From Vibrio pacinii DSM 19139 (GTDB lineage Bacteria; Pseudomonadota; Gammaproteobacteria; Enterobacterales; Vibrionaceae): 64,000 nt of DNA. A program made the translations under genes and the position numbers. The notes under the pieces are model-generated. The model searched no databases. It worked only from the letters and a program-made list of their open reading frames with translations, and was not told the origin of the DNA. Where the stretch lies: the NCBI RefSeq assembly GCF_000711795.1, contig NZ_JONH01000016.1, forward strand, positions 1-64,000, in the 5' to 3' direction. Positions 48,537-58,020 of this stretch are shown in pieces; within the stretch, counting starts at the first letter, position 1, and each line of letters opens with the position of its first letter.

Positions 48537-48573
48537 GAGTTCCTAGACACTAGGAACTCACACCCTGTATAAT
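48537..48573 (+). promoter_or_regulatory. Promoter of rpoZ-spoT overlapping a perfect hairpin
   Basis: TAGACA (48544-48549), an 18 bp spacer and TATAAT (48568-48573) lie 43 bp before rpoZ. The -35 sits in the loop of the 10 bp inverted repeat GAGTTCCTAG/CTAGGAACTC (48537-48559). That repeat lies just after the gmk stop and could end or pause the gmk transcript. Confidence 0.6.
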
Positions 48574-48615
48574 TTCTCGTCATTCAAGATTTTAGTAAAC
48601 TAATTTGGAGTTCTC

Positions 48616-48888
48616 ATGGCACGCGTAACTGTTCAAGACGCTGTTGAAAAAGTTGGTAACCGTTTCGACCTAGTTCTCATTGCGGCACGCCGCGCTCGTC
48701 AAATGCAAACCGGCGGTAAAGATTCACTAGTGCCAGAAGAGAATGATAAGCAAACGGTCATCGCTCTTCGCGAGATCGAAGAAGGTCTTATCACTAAAGA
48801 CATCCTTGACGCACGTGCGCGTCAAGAGCAGCAAGAACAAGAAGCCGCTGAATTAGCCGCCGTAAGCAGCATCGCTCACAGCCGTTAA
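48616..48888 (+). CDS. rpoZ: RNA polymerase omega subunit
   Basis: The 90-residue omega subunit helps assembly of RNA polymerase and forms part of one ppGpp-binding site. It shows the conserved [30 protein letters not shown] start. A good ribosome-binding site (TTGGAG) precedes the ATG. It is first in rpoZ-spoT-trmH-recG. Confidence 0.97.
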   Translation: MARVTVQDAVEKVGNRFDLVLIAARRARQMQTGGKDSLVPEENDKQTVIALREIEEGLITKDILDARARQEQQEQEAAELAAVSSIAHSR

Positions 48889-48928
48889 TCAGATCTTCAC
48901 GTCAACAACTATCTTCCGGATCTAAAGT

Positions 48929-51055
48929 TTGTATCTATTCGATAGCCTCAAAGACGTTGCCCAAGAATACCTAACAGAGCCTCAAATTGAGGCTCTGCGT
49001 CAATCTTATGTGGTAGCGAAAGATGCTCATGAAGGGCAGACCCGTTCTAGCGGCGAACCTTATATCATCCACCCTGTGGCTGTGGCTCGTATCTTGGCGG
49101 AAATGCGCCTTGATATCGAAACTCTGCAAGCGGCTCTACTCCACGATGTAATCGAAGATACTGAAGTTACAAAAGAGGAGTTAGAAGCGCAATTTGGCAA
49201 TACCGTTGCTGAATTGGTCGATGGCGTGTCTAAACTTGATAAACTCAAGTTTCGCGATCGCAAAGAAGCCCAGGCAGAAAACTTCCGTAAGATGGTGCTT
49301 GCCATGGTGCAAGACATCCGCGTTATCCTGATCAAACTCGCTGACCGCACCCACAACATGCGTACTCTTGGCGCACTGCGTCCAGACAAGAAACGCCGTA
49401 TTGCGCGCGAAACGTTAGAGATTTACTCGCCACTTGCCCACCGCCTCGGTATCCACAACATCAAGACCGAACTCGAAGAGCTTGGGTTTGAAGCGCTCTA
49501 TCCGAATCGCTATCGGGTACTTAAAGAGGTCGTGCGATCCGCTCGTGGCAATCGCAAAGAGATGATCCAGCGTATCCATACTGAAATCGAAGGTCGCCTC
49601 GAAGAGGTCGGCTTGAAGGCGCGTGTGGTCGGTCGTGAGAAAAACCTGTTCTCCATCTACAACAAGATGAAAACCAAAGAGCAGCGTTTCCACACCATTA
49701 TGGATATCTACGCGTTCCGAGTTGTCGTGCAAGATGCCGATACCTGCTATCGCGTTCTTGGCCAAGTACACAGCTTGTATAAACCACGCCCAGGACGGAT
49801 GAAAGACTACATTGCCGTGCCGAAAGCCAATGGCTATCAATCGCTGCATACTTCGATGATAGGCCCTCACGGCGTACCCGTTGAAGTGCAAATCCGTACT
49901 GAAGATATGGATCAGATGGCCGACAAAGGGGTCGCCGCTCACTGGTCTTATAAAGGTAACGGAGATCGCACAGGCACGACCGCGCAAGTTAAAGCGCAGC
50001 GTTGGATGCAAAGCCTGCTTGAGCTACAACAAAGCGCAGGTAACTCATTTGAATTTATTGAAAACGTAAAATCTGATCTGTTCCCAGATGAGATTTACGT
50101 CTTCACGCCCAAAGGTCGTATTGTTGAACTCCCTGTTGGCGCGACCGCCGTTGACTTTGCTTATGCGGTGCATACCGATGTCGGCAACACCTGTGTTGGT
50201 GCCCGTGTCGATCGCAATCCGTATCCTCTGAGTAAATCACTCAAAAATGGTCAAACCATCGAGATCATTAGTGCGCCTGGGGCTCGCCCTAACGCAGCTT
50301 GGCTCAACTACGTGGTGACCTCACGCGCGCGCACTAAGATACGCCAAGTTCTCAAGACGATGCGCCGCGAAGAGTCAATTACGCTAGGTCGCCGTCTTCT
50401 CAACCATGCGCTCGGTGAACTGTCACTTTCAGACATCAGTGAAGAGAACGTCAACCATGTCTTGGCCGATCTTAAAGTCGCTAGCGTCGATGATTTGCTG
50501 GCGGCAATAGGCTTAGGTGAATTAATGAGTATCGTCATCGCCCGCCGCTTACTGGGCAATGCTGATGAGCTCACGGAGTCGATCAGTGTCAATGCCGACG
50601 GTTCGCCGAAGAAAAAACTGCCTATTCGTGGTGCAGAAGGCATTTTGCTTACCTTTGCTAACTGCTGCCATCCGATTCCTGACGATCACATTATCGCTCA
50701 CGTTTCACCCGGCCGTGGTCTGGTGGTTCACCGTGAAACGTGTCCAAACGTACGCGGTTACCAAAAAGAACCCGATAAGTACATGGCCGTTGAATGGTCA
50801 GACGATTACGACAAAGAGTTTATTACCGAAGTCACTATTGATGTGCAAAACCGTCAAGGTGCGCTTGCTGAACTGACCAATGTTATCTCCAACACAGGCT
50901 CTAACATCCATGGTCTTTCAACCGAAGAGCGCGATGGCCGTTTGTACACCGTCACTGTGCTGCTCACAACCAAAGATCGTGTTCATCTTGCAGGCATCAT
51001 GCGTAAAATCAAAGCCATGCCACAGACGTTAAAAGTTCGTCGCCGCAAGAACTAA
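48929..51055 (+). CDS. spoT: Bifunctional (p)ppGpp synthase/hydrolase SpoT
   Basis: SpoT degrades and weakly makes ppGpp. Domains: HD hydrolase in the N-terminal part (HEGQTRSSGEPYIIHPVAVA, LLHDVIEDTE, intact His-Asp), RelA/SpoT synthetase near 230-345, TGS near 390-450 (VFTPKGRIVELPVGATAVDFAYAVH), then a C-terminal ACT domain (VTIDVQNRQGALAELTNVIS). The start is TTG at 48929, as in E. coli spoT, giving MYLFDSLKDVAQ. It has 708 residues and is full length. Confidence 0.97.
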   Translation: MYLFDSLKDVAQEYLTEPQIEALRQSYVVAKDAHEGQTRSSGEPYIIHPVAVARILAEMRLDIETLQAALLHDVIEDTEVTKEELEAQFGNTVAELVDGVSKLDKLKFRDRKEAQAENFRKMVLAMVQDIRVILIKLADRTHNMRTLGALRPDKKRRIARETLEIYSPLAHRLGIHNIKTELEELGFEALYPNRYRVLKEVVRSARGNRKEMIQRIHTEIEGRLEEVGLKARVVGREKNLFSIYNKMKTKEQRFHTIMDIYAFRVVVQDADTCYRVLGQVHSLYKPRPGRMKDYIAVPKANGYQSLHTSMIGPHGVPVEVQIRTEDMDQMADKGVAAHWSYKGNGDRTGTTAQVKAQRWMQSLLELQQSAGNSFEFIENVKSDLFPDEIYVFTPKGRIVELPVGATAVDFAYAVHTDVGNTCVGARVDRNPYPLSKSLKNGQTIEIISAPGARPNAAWLNYVVTSRARTKIRQVLKTMRREESITLGRRLLNHALGELSLSDISEENVNHVLADLKVASVDDLLAAIGLGELMSIVIARRLLGNADELTESISVNADGSPKKKLPIRGAEGILLTFANCCHPIPDDHIIAHVSPGRGLVVHRETCPNVRGYQKEPDKYMAVEWSDDYDKEFITEVTIDVQNRQGALAELTNVISNTGSNIHGLSTEERDGRLYTVTVLLTTKDRVHLAGIMRKIKAMPQTLKVRRRKN

Positions 51056-51075
51056 CTCGTTGTTCAAACCGTAAT

Positions 51076-51112
51076 AAAATGTCCTTGCCGCCACTGCTGC
51101 AAGGACATTTTT
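51076..51112 (+). terminator. Intrinsic terminator after spoT
   Basis: A 13 bp stem AAAATGTCCTTGC/GCAAGGACATTTT with a 10-base loop and T-run. It separates rpoZ-spoT from trmH, so trmH needs readthrough or its own promoter. Confidence 0.85.
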
Positions 51113-51158
51113 GACTTAATGCCTCAATTACTGGCGCTACGAACCTCACACTACCACT

Positions 51159-51842
51159 ATGAACTTAGAACGCTACCAACGAATCCAACAAGTATTAAAA
51201 GCGCGTCAAGCCGATCTCACTCTGTGTCTTGAAGACGTGCATAAGCCCAACAATGTCTCTGCTGTGATTCGCTCTGCCGATGCCACAGGTATCCATAAGA
51301 TTCACGCCGTGTGGCCCAATGAAATGCGCACCCTCAGCCATACTTCTGCGGGGGCGCGTAACTGGGTTGATGTTGAAACTCATGACGATATCGACACCGC
51401 GATTGCCGAGCTTAAAGCGCAAGGCATGCAAGTGCTGGTAACGAATCTTTCTAATAGCGCGGTCGATTTTCGCCAAGTCGATTACACCAAACCGACAGCG
51501 ATCATTCTCGGCAACGAAAAAGCGGGCGCGTCAGCCAAAGCCAAACAACTTGCCGATCAAGACATCATGATTCCTATGCTCGGCATGGTTCAGTCACTCA
51601 ATGTCTCCGTCGCCAGCGCCGTCATTTTGTACGAAGCGCAGCGTCAACGTGAAGCGGCGGGTATGTACGACAATGACATTAGCTCAGTTCCACAACAGAC
51701 TATTCACCGCCTGCTATTTGAACGTGGTCATCCGGTATTGGCCAAAGTGGCAAAGCGTAAAGGTTTGCCGTACCCAACGTTAGATGAGCAGGGCCAAATT
51801 GTCGCTGACGATCAATGGTGGGCCGAGATGCAGAAGAAGTAA
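51159..51842 (+). CDS. trmH: tRNA (guanosine-18-2'-O)-methyltransferase
   Basis: TrmH (SpoU) methylates the ribose of G18 in the tRNA D-loop with S-adenosylmethionine. It is a SPOUT knot protein: CLEDVHKPNNVSAVIRSADATG at the N-terminus, IILGNEKAGAS and MLGMVQSLNVSVASAVILYE as the cofactor knot. It is full length at 227 residues and keeps its conserved place between spoT and recG. Confidence 0.96.
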   Translation: MNLERYQRIQQVLKARQADLTLCLEDVHKPNNVSAVIRSADATGIHKIHAVWPNEMRTLSHTSAGARNWVDVETHDDIDTAIAELKAQGMQVLVTNLSNSAVDFRQVDYTKPTAIILGNEKAGASAKAKQLADQDIMIPMLGMVQSLNVSVASAVILYEAQRQREAAGMYDNDISSVPQQTIHRLLFERGHPVLAKVAKRKGLPYPTLDEQGQIVADDQWWAEMQKK

Positions 51843-51918
51843 CGACATTTTTCCTGTACAAAAACACAGCTCGGTGGTTAACTATTGTTAATGATTGAAT
51901 GACTTACCGAGCCCTGTT

Positions 51919-53997
51919 ATGTCGCAACTGCTATCTGCAATTCCTCTCACGTCCCTTACGGGGGTAGGCGCGAAAGTCGCCGAGAAACTTGCAAAAGTCG
52001 GCTTAAACTCGGTTCAAGACCTGCTTTTTCATCTGCCACTGCGCTACGAAGACCGAACTCGCCTCTATCCGATCGTCAAATTACATGCGGGTTTATGGGC
52101 TGCGGTGCAAGGCAAAGTGATGAGCGTCGATACTGTATTTGGCAAACGCAAAATGCTCGCGGTCAAAATCAGCGATGGTAACGGCACCATTACTTTACGT
52201 TTTTTCAATTTTACTGCCGCGATAAAAAATAACTTTGTCGAGGGTAAAACCGTCCATGCTTATGGCGAGATTAAACGCGGTGGCTACGGACTCGAAATTG
52301 TCCATCCCGACTACAAATTCCACACTGCCCATCAACAACCCGATGTCGAGCAAACCCTGACGCCTGTCTATCCAACCACTGAGGGCTTGCGTCAAATTAC
52401 CTTGCGTAACCTCACCGACCAAGCATTAGAGTTACTCGATAAAGCCGCCGTACAGGAGCTGTTACCCAGTGGCCTTTACGATAGTCAAATCACCCTCGCC
52501 CACGCGTTGCATACCATTCATCGGCCACCTCCAAGTATCGATTTAGAGCAATTTGACAACGGCCAACATCCAGCGCAGATTCGCTTAATCATGGAAGAGT
52601 TGTTGGCGCAAAACTTATCGATGCTCTCGGTGCGCAGTAAAGGCCAGCAAGATGCCGCATTGCCTCTGGCAGAGCGTAATACGCTGAAACAGCAACTACT
52701 GGCCGGCTTGCCGTTTTCGCCCACCAATGCTCAGACGCGAGTGGTACAAGAGATCGAACAAGACTTGGCCAAACCGCACCCGATGATGCGTTTAGTGCAA
52801 GGCGATGTTGGCTCGGGTAAAACCTTAGTCGCGGCGCTCGCCGCTCTGCGCGCGCTTGAGCACGGCTATCAAGTCGCCCTGATGGCTCCAACCGAACTGC
52901 TTGCAGAGCAGCATGCCGTGAATTTTTCGACCTGGCTTGAACCGATGGGCATCAAGGTAGGCTGGCTTGCCGGAAAACTAAAAGGTAAGGCCAAAGAGGC
53001 GCAGTTAGCAGACATCGCGAGTGGTGAAGCGAAAATGGTGGTCGGCACCCATGCATTATTTCAAGAGCACGTTGCGTTTCATCATCTCGCCTTAGTGATC
53101 ATTGATGAGCAACACCGCTTTGGTGTTCATCAACGTCTTGAGTTACGCGAGAAAGGCCAAAAGCAGGGCGCATATCCACACCAATTAATCATGACGGCCA
53201 CGCCGATCCCACGCACGCTGGCAATGACGGCTTATGCCGATCTTGAAACATCAGTCATTGATGAACTACCTCCGGGCCGGACACCGATTCAAACGGTCGC
53301 CATCCCTGATACCAAGCGTGATGATATTGTCGAAAGGGTGCGCCATGCGTGTTTAACCGAAGGCAAGCAAGCTTACTGGGTGTGTACTTTGATTGATGAG
53401 TCTGAAGTCCTTGAAGCACAAGCGGCTGCGGATACCGCCGAAGCGCTACAACGCACGCTACCGGATGTTAAAATCGGCCTAGTCCACGGTCGGATGAAGC
53501 CCGCAGAAAAACAAGCCGTGATGCAAGACTTCAAAGACAACAAACTGCACTTGTTGGTTGCCACCACGGTGATTGAAGTGGGTGTTGATGTACCTAACTC
53601 GAGCCTGATGATCATCGAAAACCCCGAGCGCCTAGGGCTAGCTCAACTGCACCAGTTGCGGGGCCGAGTCGGGCGAGGCAGCGTTGCCAGTCATTGTGTG
53701 CTGCTGTACCACTCTCCTCTGTCAAAGACAGCGCAAAAACGACTTGGCGTGCTCCGAGAAAGTAATGATGGTTTCGTGATTGCTCAGCGTGACCTAGAGA
53801 TTCGCGGCCCAGGCGAACTGCTCGGGACGAAACAGACTGGCATGGCGGATTTTAAGATTGCCGATTTAGTGCGCGATCAACGCTTAATTCCGGAAGTTCA
53901 GCGGATAGCTCGCCATATTCATGACAACTATCCGGATAATGCTGTCGCGATTATTGATAGATGGCTTGGCGATAGGGATGTCTATTCGAAAGCGTAG
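51919..53997 (+). CDS. recG: ATP-dependent DNA helicase RecG
   Basis: RecG remodels stalled forks and branched DNA. The start at ATG 51919 gives 692 residues (MSQLLSAIPLTSLTGVGAKV), close to E. coli's 693; the in-frame TTG at 51895 is less likely. Domains: an N-terminal wedge/OB domain, then an SF2 helicase with Walker A GDVGSGKTLVAAL, IIDEQHRFG as the DEQH box, TATPIPRTLAMT, and LHQLRGRVGRG in motif VI, then the TRG region. Confidence 0.97.
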   Translation: MSQLLSAIPLTSLTGVGAKVAEKLAKVGLNSVQDLLFHLPLRYEDRTRLYPIVKLHAGLWAAVQGKVMSVDTVFGKRKMLAVKISDGNGTITLRFFNFTAAIKNNFVEGKTVHAYGEIKRGGYGLEIVHPDYKFHTAHQQPDVEQTLTPVYPTTEGLRQITLRNLTDQALELLDKAAVQELLPSGLYDSQITLAHALHTIHRPPPSIDLEQFDNGQHPAQIRLIMEELLAQNLSMLSVRSKGQQDAALPLAERNTLKQQLLAGLPFSPTNAQTRVVQEIEQDLAKPHPMMRLVQGDVGSGKTLVAALAALRALEHGYQVALMAPTELLAEQHAVNFSTWLEPMGIKVGWLAGKLKGKAKEAQLADIASGEAKMVVGTHALFQEHVAFHHLALVIIDEQHRFGVHQRLELREKGQKQGAYPHQLIMTATPIPRTLAMTAYADLETSVIDELPPGRTPIQTVAIPDTKRDDIVERVRHACLTEGKQAYWVCTLIDESEVLEAQAAADTAEALQRTLPDVKIGLVHGRMKPAEKQAVMQDFKDNKLHLLVATTVIEVGVDVPNSSLMIIENPERLGLAQLHQLRGRVGRGSVASHCVLLYHSPLSKTAQKRLGVLRESNDGFVIAQRDLEIRGPGELLGTKQTGMADFKIADLVRDQRLIPEVQRIARHIHDNYPDNAVAIIDRWLGDRDVYSKA

Positions 53998-54008
53998 GTC
54001 GTCAATCA

Positions 54009-54099
54009 GATTCTGAATCACGCTCGTTCCTCGCGGTTCAGAATGACGACAGTAAAAACATCGTCATTCCGGAATCGAGCAACGAGATATTCGGAATCT
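54009..54099 (+). repeat. Dispersed palindromic repeat, copy 3 (composite)
   Basis: The same two-hairpin structure as at 43964: ATTCTGAA/TTCAGAAT, then AATGACGA/TCGTCATT and ATTCCGGAA/ATTCGGAAT. It fills the gap between the convergent recG and cysQ genes. Confidence 0.8.
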
Positions 54100-54113
54100 A
54101 AAGTGGATAAACA

Positions 54114-54941
54114 TTAATCCTTCACTTTCAGGATCTGATCCCAAGGTAAGTTTTCGTCACCCAAAACAATGAAATTAGGATTTTCTAACGTATCGCGCTC
54201 GTTATAGGACAAAGGATCAAGGTGAGTGCTTAGGATGCGCCCTCCCGCCTCTTCGACAATGCATTGTGTCGCAGCGGTATCCCATTCGCCCGTTGGACCA
54301 AGGCGAAGATAGCAGTCGACAGCACCTTCGGCGACCAAACACGCTTTCAATGCGGCAGAACCGAGCGGCACTAAATCGTAGTTCCATCCACTACTCATAC
54401 GGCGAGTGATACGGTTAATGTCTTGGCGACGACTGATGGCCATCGCGATGGGGCTTGATTGCCCTGTATGTTGGTGGGTTTTAATCCGCACGTTTTGGTC
54501 TAGGTCTGGAATCTTCCATGCACCTTTACCATGATAAGCGTAATACGTTACGCCGGAAACCGGACCATAGACAACGCCCATGACTGGTTGATTGTTTTCG
54601 ATCAGTGCAATCACCGTGGCAAAATCACCACTACGAGCAATAAATTCTTGGGTGCCATCCAGTGGGTCAACTAACCAGTAGCGATCCCAGCTCGCTCGCT
54701 GAGTAAGGCTGATATCCGCCGCTTCTTCTGATAACACTGGAATGTCTGGTGTCAATTCTGAGAGCTTTTCAACAATCAATTTATGCGCCGCAATATCGGC
54801 GCTCGTCACGGGTGTTTCATCACTTTTGGTGTACGCTTGGTACTCCTTTTTCTCGTAAATTTCGAGAATTAACTGCCCTGCCGAGCGGGCAATTTCAATC
54901 ACGGCAGGTAAGTGATGAGAGAGATCTTTTGTTATTGGCAT
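54114..54941 (-). CDS. cysQ: 3'(2'),5'-bisphosphate nucleotidase
   Basis: CysQ hydrolyses PAP to AMP and so removes a toxic product of PAPS use. It belongs to the inositol monophosphatase-like family: metal-binding PVTSADIAAHK, VLSEEAADI, WLVDPLDGTQEFI and GEWDTAATQCIVEEAG. At 275 residues it is somewhat longer than E. coli CysQ. It is outside the sulfation locus and is probably the housekeeping PAP phosphatase. A second candidate (DHH type) is inside that locus. Confidence 0.95.
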   Translation of the reverse strand: MPITKDLSHHLPAVIEIARSAGQLILEIYEKKEYQAYTKSDETPVTSADIAAHKLIVEKLSELTPDIPVLSEEAADISLTQRASWDRYWLVDPLDGTQEFIARSGDFATVIALIENNQPVMGVVYGPVSGVTYYAYHGKGAWKIPDLDQNVRIKTHQHTGQSSPIAMAISRRQDINRITRRMSSGWNYDLVPLGSAALKACLVAEGAVDCYLRLGPTGEWDTAATQCIVEEAGGRILSTHLDPLSYNERDTLENPNFIVLGDENLPWDQILKVKD

Positions 54942-54985
54942 AGATAATCCTTAATGCTCTGCGGCGATGACCTCTGTCGTCATAA

Positions 54986-55534
54986 TTAGGCTTGTAAGAT
55001 ACGCAAGGCAAGTAGCAGCGCCGTAATCGACCGCGCTTCACAAAAATCGAGGTGCGTCAGTAACTCTTCTGCCTGATCCAATGGCCAGCGCACCACATCC
55101 AAAGGCTCAGGTTCATCCCCTTCTAATTGCTCTGAGTATAGATCTTCTGCAATAAATAGGGTCATTTGACTTGAGAAATAAGACGGTGCCAACACCACTT
55201 GCTTTAATGGTGTCAGCTTATTCGCGCCATAGCCTATTTCTTCTTTCAGCTCGCGTACTGCGGCTTGCTCGGCATTTTCGCCAGGGTCAATTAACCCCTT
55301 GGGAAAGCCCAACTCATAGCGCTCCGTACCCGCCGCGTATTCCCTCACTAGCAAGAGATCGCCTTGCGCTGTGATTGGCACCATCATGACCGCATTACGA
55401 CCACTCGGTTTCATTCGCTCATAAGTGCGCCGCTCACCGTTACTAAAGCGTAAGTCGAGCGCTTCAATTGCGAATAATCGAGATTGTGCGACGGTTTGTT
55501 TCGCCATAATCTCTGGTGGAGTCATTTTGGCCAC
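54986..55534 (-). CDS. nudE: ADP compounds hydrolase NudE (Nudix)
   Basis: NudE hydrolyses ADP-ribose, Ap3A, NADH and related compounds. The Nudix box is GLIDPGENAEQAAVRELKEEIG within FPKGLIDPGENAEQ-onwards. RLFAIEALDLRFSNGERRTYERM and LEGDEPEPLDVVRWPL match E. coli NudE. It is of usual length (182 residues) and 44 bp from cysQ on the same strand, which is the conserved order. Confidence 0.95.
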   Translation of the reverse strand: MAKMTPPEIMAKQTVAQSRLFAIEALDLRFSNGERRTYERMKPSGRNAVMMVPITAQGDLLLVREYAAGTERYELGFPKGLIDPGENAEQAAVRELKEEIGYGANKLTPLKQVVLAPSYFSSQMTLFIAEDLYSEQLEGDEPEPLDVVRWPLDQAEELLTHLDFCEARSITALLLALRILQA

Positions 55535-55598
55535 AAGCTTGATCCTTTACACGAAGAGAATGCTATTAATATAGGAGAAAATAGCCGGGTTTGAAATC

Positions 55599-55629
55599 AA
55601 AAAAAAGGGTTCGCCTTGTGGCCAACCCT
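55599..55629 (-). terminator. Intrinsic terminator after nfuA
   Basis: On the minus strand AGGGTTGGCC/GGCGAACCCT (one mismatch) with an ACAA loop and eight T behind, 26 bp past the nfuA stop. Confidence 0.9.
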
Positions 55630-55655
55630 ATGTATTTCATTCGGTTAATACGAAT

Positions 55656-56249
55656 TTAGTAGTAAGAATGCTCACCGCGATCATGCTCAGTTGCATCTCG
55701 TACCGCCGACAACTCACCTTCAAATTGCTGCAGTAACTCTTTTTCGATGCCTTCTTTCAGTGTGACATCAACCATTGAACAACCATTACAACCGCCACCA
55801 AATGCGACGATCGCGATGCCATCATCAGTGATTTCAACCAAACTAACGTGACCACCGTGACCAGCAAGCTGAGGGTTTACTTGAGTTTGAATAGCGTATT
55901 CAACACGTTCAACCAATGGTGCATCGTCAGACACTTTACGCATTTTTGCATTCGGTGCTTTCAGGGTGAGTTGAGAGCCCATTTTGTCAGTGACAAAATC
56001 AATTTCAGCGTCTTCTAGGAAAGGTAAGCTGAGTTCATCAACATAAGCAGTAAGGTGGTCGAAACTGAGTTCGGTATCCGTAGCTTCGACGGCTTCTGGT
56101 GGGCAGTAAGAGACACCACACTCTGCGTTTTGGGTGCCTGGATTTACAACGAACACACGAATATTAGTGCCTTCTGGCTGCTGACTCAGTAGGTTAGCAA
56201 AATGTTTTTGGGCAGTTTCAGTAATAATAATTGTATTTGTATTTGACAC
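55656..56249 (-). CDS. nfuA: Fe-S biogenesis protein NfuA
   Basis: NfuA carries 4Fe-4S clusters to target proteins, especially under stress. It has an N-terminal A-type-like domain (degenerate, with [15 protein letters not shown]) and a C-terminal Nfu domain with the cluster motif [19 protein letters not shown] (CxxC). It is full length at 197 residues. The adjacent comF-bioH order matches other gammaproteobacteria. Confidence 0.96.
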   Translation of the reverse strand: MSNTNTIIITETAQKHFANLLSQQPEGTNIRVFVVNPGTQNAECGVSYCPPEAVEATDTELSFDHLTAYVDELSLPFLEDAEIDFVTDKMGSQLTLKAPNAKMRKVSDDAPLVERVEYAIQTQVNPQLAGHGGHVSLVEITDDGIAIVAFGGGCNGCSMVDVTLKEGIEKELLQQFEGELSAVRDATEHDRGEHSYY

Positions 56250-56336
56250 GACGAATACCTGAGTAATTTTGTAGGCTATTAGTTGTCCATTCTACTCCTG
56301 AAAATTGAGAGATCTAGCCCTATTCATCAAATTCGG

Positions 56337-57038
56337 CTAACTCGCAGGTTCAGGAGTACGGCAAATACAATAAATATCAACGCTTTTTACCCCGGCATCA
56401 AGCAGTAATTTGCACAAATGCTGCACGGTACTTCCTGTGGTTAAAACATCATCAACAATCGCTACCCGCTTCACATTTGGCAATGATTTCAATGCGAAAG
56501 CGTTGTGGATGTTGTTCATCCGTTGGTGTTTGTCTAACCCTTGCTGCTGAGCAGTTGCACGAGTACGGCGAAACACGCCTTGCTGGGGCACAGCAAGTTG
56601 TTTGGCTAACGACTGCGCAAGCAACTCACTTTGATTAAATCCTCGCTGTAAATAACGCCGCCAATGCAAGGGCACAAAGGTGATCAAATCGGCAGGTTGG
56701 TCGATACGTGGTGCCAATAGCATCGCAAGCTTACGGGCGTGCCAGAATTGCCGTTCGTACTTGAGTAAATGCACGTAAGAAGAGAGTGGCGCTTGGTAAT
56801 CACCAACACAATACAACTTATGCCAGTATGGTGGCTGCTTTAAACACTGTCCGCACTCAACTTGCTCAGCCACCGTCATTAAGCCGCAACGTTGGCAACG
56901 CGGCACTGGTGAAAAATAGTGTTGACACGTAGCGCAAACCCCTAGTTGCTGCTCGTCGGCCGCCAAGAGTAATTGACACACCTCACACTGCATCGGCAAC
57001 AGGTCCGCGATGTATTTGTTGATTGTTTGCGCTAACAT
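56337..57038 (-). CDS. ComF family protein (amidophosphoribosyltransferase-like, GntX/ComF)
   Basis: A 233-residue protein with an N-terminal zinc ribbon (CEVCQLLL, CATCQHYF, CQRCGL, CGQC) and a C-terminal phosphoribosyltransferase-like domain (RVAIVDDVLTTGSTVQHLCKLL). ComF homologues help natural DNA uptake in competent bacteria, including vibrios. I chose ATG at 57038; the longer frame (57113) would overlap bioH. It is divergent from bioH with 57 bp between starts. Confidence 0.88.
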   Translation of the reverse strand: MLAQTINKYIADLLPMQCEVCQLLLAADEQQLGVCATCQHYFSPVPRCQRCGLMTVAEQVECGQCLKQPPYWHKLYCVGDYQAPLSSYVHLLKYERQFWHARKLAMLLAPRIDQPADLITFVPLHWRRYLQRGFNQSELLAQSLAKQLAVPQQGVFRRTRATAQQQGLDKHQRMNNIHNAFALKSLPNVKRVAIVDDVLTTGSTVQHLCKLLLDAGVKSVDIYCICRTPEPAS

Positions 57039-57095
57039 AGTTTCACTTTGGCCAGTTGGAACAACGATTATGGCGCCAAAGCAGCATGATGAAGG

Positions 57096-57914
57096 ATGAA
57101 AAAAGTGCAGCAAAATGAGAGCAACTCACCTCCGCTTTATTGGCAAACCTGCGGTCGCGGTCAAGACGTAGTGCTGGTTCACGGCTGGGGAATGAATGGC
57201 GCGGTATGGCATAACACGGTAGAAGCGCTCAGCCAACACTACTGTGTTCACGTGGTCGATTTACCTGGTTTTGGCCACAGCCATCAAGCCAGCTTTGAAC
57301 GCATGGACGATCTTGCCGAGCAAGTCCTTAAGCATGCGCCAGAGAATGCAATTTGGCTCGGTTGGTCACTCGGAGGCCTGCTCGCCACTCACATTGCCCT
57401 TCACCACCCACTGCGAGTCTGTAAGCTTGTCACTGTGGCTAGCTCGCCGAAGTTTGCCGCGCAAAAACCATGGCGAGGCATCCAGCCACAAGTCTTAAGT
57501 GCTTTTACCGAGCAACTGGTCGATGATTTCCAATTGACCATCGAGCGCTTTATGGCGCTGCAAGCCATGGGCAGCCCTTCGGCGCGTAAAGATGTTAAGC
57601 AGCTCAAACATGCGGTACTTTCCAGACCAGCGCCCAATCCAACGTCGCTACTGGCCGGATTGAATCTGTTGGCAGAGATCGACTATCGCCACCAGCTTGT
57701 TCAGTTAACCATGCCGATGCTGCGTTTATACGGTCGCCTTGATGGCTTAGTACCCGTCAAAGTCGCCAGTGATGTTGATACTCTGACTCCAGATAGTGAA
57801 AGCGTTGTGTTTGCGGCGTCATCTCACGCCCCCTTTATGACCGAATTTGAATCGTTCTGTGAACAAGTGAAGCGATTTATCGATAACTCGTCGCCATTGT
57901 GCAATAAGCGATAA
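57096..57914 (+). CDS. bioH: Pimeloyl-ACP methyl ester carboxylesterase
   Basis: BioH removes the methyl group from pimeloyl-ACP methyl ester at the end of pimelate synthesis for biotin. It is an alpha/beta hydrolase: VLVHGWGMNGAVWH, the nucleophile elbow GWSLGG, and the catalytic Asp (RLDGLVPVK) and His (SSHAPFMTEF). It has 272 residues, slightly longer than E. coli BioH because of the N-terminus. Confidence 0.94.
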   Translation: MKKVQQNESNSPPLYWQTCGRGQDVVLVHGWGMNGAVWHNTVEALSQHYCVHVVDLPGFGHSHQASFERMDDLAEQVLKHAPENAIWLGWSLGGLLATHIALHHPLRVCKLVTVASSPKFAAQKPWRGIQPQVLSAFTEQLVDDFQLTIERFMALQAMGSPSARKDVKQLKHAVLSRPAPNPTSLLAGLNLLAEIDYRHQLVQLTMPMLRLYGRLDGLVPVKVASDVDTLTPDSESVVFAASSHAPFMTEFESFCEQVKRFIDNSSPLCNKR

Positions 57915-58020
57915 TGGGTAACAAACTGTAAAATGTGCTAAATGTTTCAGATGGTTGGTCGATAAATAAACTAACCGAAAGAGTGACCACTCTGCCGGTT
58001 GGGCGTGAGGAGACTAAACG

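Noticed and set aside
49415..50011. 198-residue frame opposite spoT
   Set aside because: Its length reflects the base bias of spoT. The sequence matches no family, and spoT is certain here.
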